DNA of 14,201 nucleotides from DAIUCA01 sp964613675 (lineage in GTDB: Bacteria; Pseudomonadota; Gammaproteobacteria; Competibacterales; Competibacteraceae), in the NCBI GenBank assembly GCA_964613675.1, contig CAZTIH010000063.1, forward strand, positions 1-14,201. Direction: 5' to 3'. Below, piece after piece: positions 14,006 through 14,201 of this stretch. Numbering within the stretch: the first letter of the stretch is position 1; every line of letters begins with the position of its first letter. The notes under the pieces were generated by a model. The model searched no databases and had not been told where the DNA came from. It saw nothing but the letters and a program-made list of their open reading frames with translations. Made by a program: the position numbers and the translations under genes.

Positions 14006-14201
14006 ATTCATCCGGCGGAACAGCGGGGGATTTTTCGGCAATGGTTCGGGGCTTCGCGATTCGTCTACAACGAGACAGTGAAACATCTGAACCAGCCGAA
14101 GGAATCGAGGGCGAAATATTGGATGGGTGCAGCGAAAATTATCATGGCGGCCTTGCCGAATTGGGCGAAGTCGATTCCTTACCAAGTCAAAAAGATGGCC
14201 G
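14006..14201 (+). pseudogene. tnpB: TnpB (OrfB family RNA-guided nuclease), N-terminal region without start codon, continues beyond window
   Basis: The 65 codons after the tnpA stop read as the N-terminal part of TnpB: IHPAEQRGIFRQWFGASRFVYN, then a spacer, then LPNWAKSIPYQVKKMA, matching the family pattern of an (I/L)(Y/H)P..EQ segment, an R.WFG..R.VYN segment and a LP.W....PYQ.K..A segment. No start codon precedes it: the frame opens only after TGA at 14003-14005, the tnpA stop, and the first residues normally found before IHP (a start plus roughly ten residues) are absent. The other two frames do not supply them. TnpB proteins are RNA-guided DNA nucleases related to Cas12; the RuvC domain would lie downstream, out of view. 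A non-standard ATT start at 14006 is possible but unlikely, so I call it a broken gene. Confidence 0.72.

Larger units (their letters stand above)
13475..14201 (+). mobile_element. IS607-family insertion sequence, degenerate, cut by the window edge
   Basis: A serine-recombinase tnpA followed by tnpB in the same direction defines the IS607 group of the IS200/IS605 superfamily. IS607 elements move as a circle by a serine recombinase, leave no target duplication and have no inverted repeats, so the borders given are coding limits rather than true ends. Both genes are damaged (amber codon in tnpA, missing start of tnpB), so the copy is probably immobile unless helped in trans. The right end and any TnpB guide-RNA region lie beyond the window. 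The insertion lies downstream of ppa and interrupts no recognisable gene in view. Confidence 0.8.

Noticed and set aside
13679..14185. Open frame of 168 codons antisense to the IS607 remnant
   Set aside because: The plus strand carries clear TnpA and TnpB motifs through the same region; the antisense translation shows none.

Overview
The window looks like about 14 kb of a proteobacterial chromosome, most likely gammaproteobacterial. The inorganic pyrophosphatase, FabI, Aat and YejABE proteins are all of the Escherichia-like type. UppP carries the SSSAHL variant of its first signature, and there is a full-length fused OvoA. GC content is moderate, with CCC/GGG-rich codon use. Assignment below class level is not possible by eye. 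I see no tRNA, rRNA, CRISPR array or phage genes.

Region 1 (1-2541, plus strand) is a tightly packed, partly overlapping operon. It holds the C-terminus of a zinc-type (MDR) dehydrogenase, a divergent 6-pyruvoyl-tetrahydropterin synthase (PTPS/QueD) homologue, a GT4 glycosyltransferase and a SAM methyltransferase. Facing it on the minus strand (2464-3195) is a stand-alone RibD-C/DHFR-like reductase whose 3' end overlaps the methyltransferase by 78 bp. The set (pterin-type enzyme, pyrimidine/pterin-type reductase, sugar transferase, methyltransferase, dehydrogenase) suggests an uncharacterised route to a glycosylated, methylated pterin- or pyrimidine-like small molecule. The PTPS homologue has lost the canonical catalytic triad and one zinc ligand. 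This is the most interesting part of the window.

Region 2 (3231-7210, minus strand) is a peptide ABC importer operon, yejA-yejB-yejE. The reductase lies 35 bp downstream, where yejF (the ATPase) would be expected, and no ATPase gene is present in the window.

Region 3 (7223-12189, plus strand) is largely housekeeping: fabI (fatty-acid synthesis), aat (N-end rule), ovoA (ovothiol synthesis, fused sulfoxide synthase/methyltransferase) and uppP (undecaprenyl-PP recycling). fabI and yejA are divergent with only 12 nt between their start codons. A clear intrinsic terminator after ovoA abuts the uppP start codon.

Region 4 (12211-13388) holds a small exported protein of unknown function on the minus strand, divergent from ppa (inorganic pyrophosphatase).

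Region 5 (13475-14201) is the left part of a decaying IS607-family insertion sequence. The serine-recombinase gene tnpA has an in-frame amber codon and a shortened end. It runs directly, in the same frame, into a tnpB that lacks its start and continues past the window edge.
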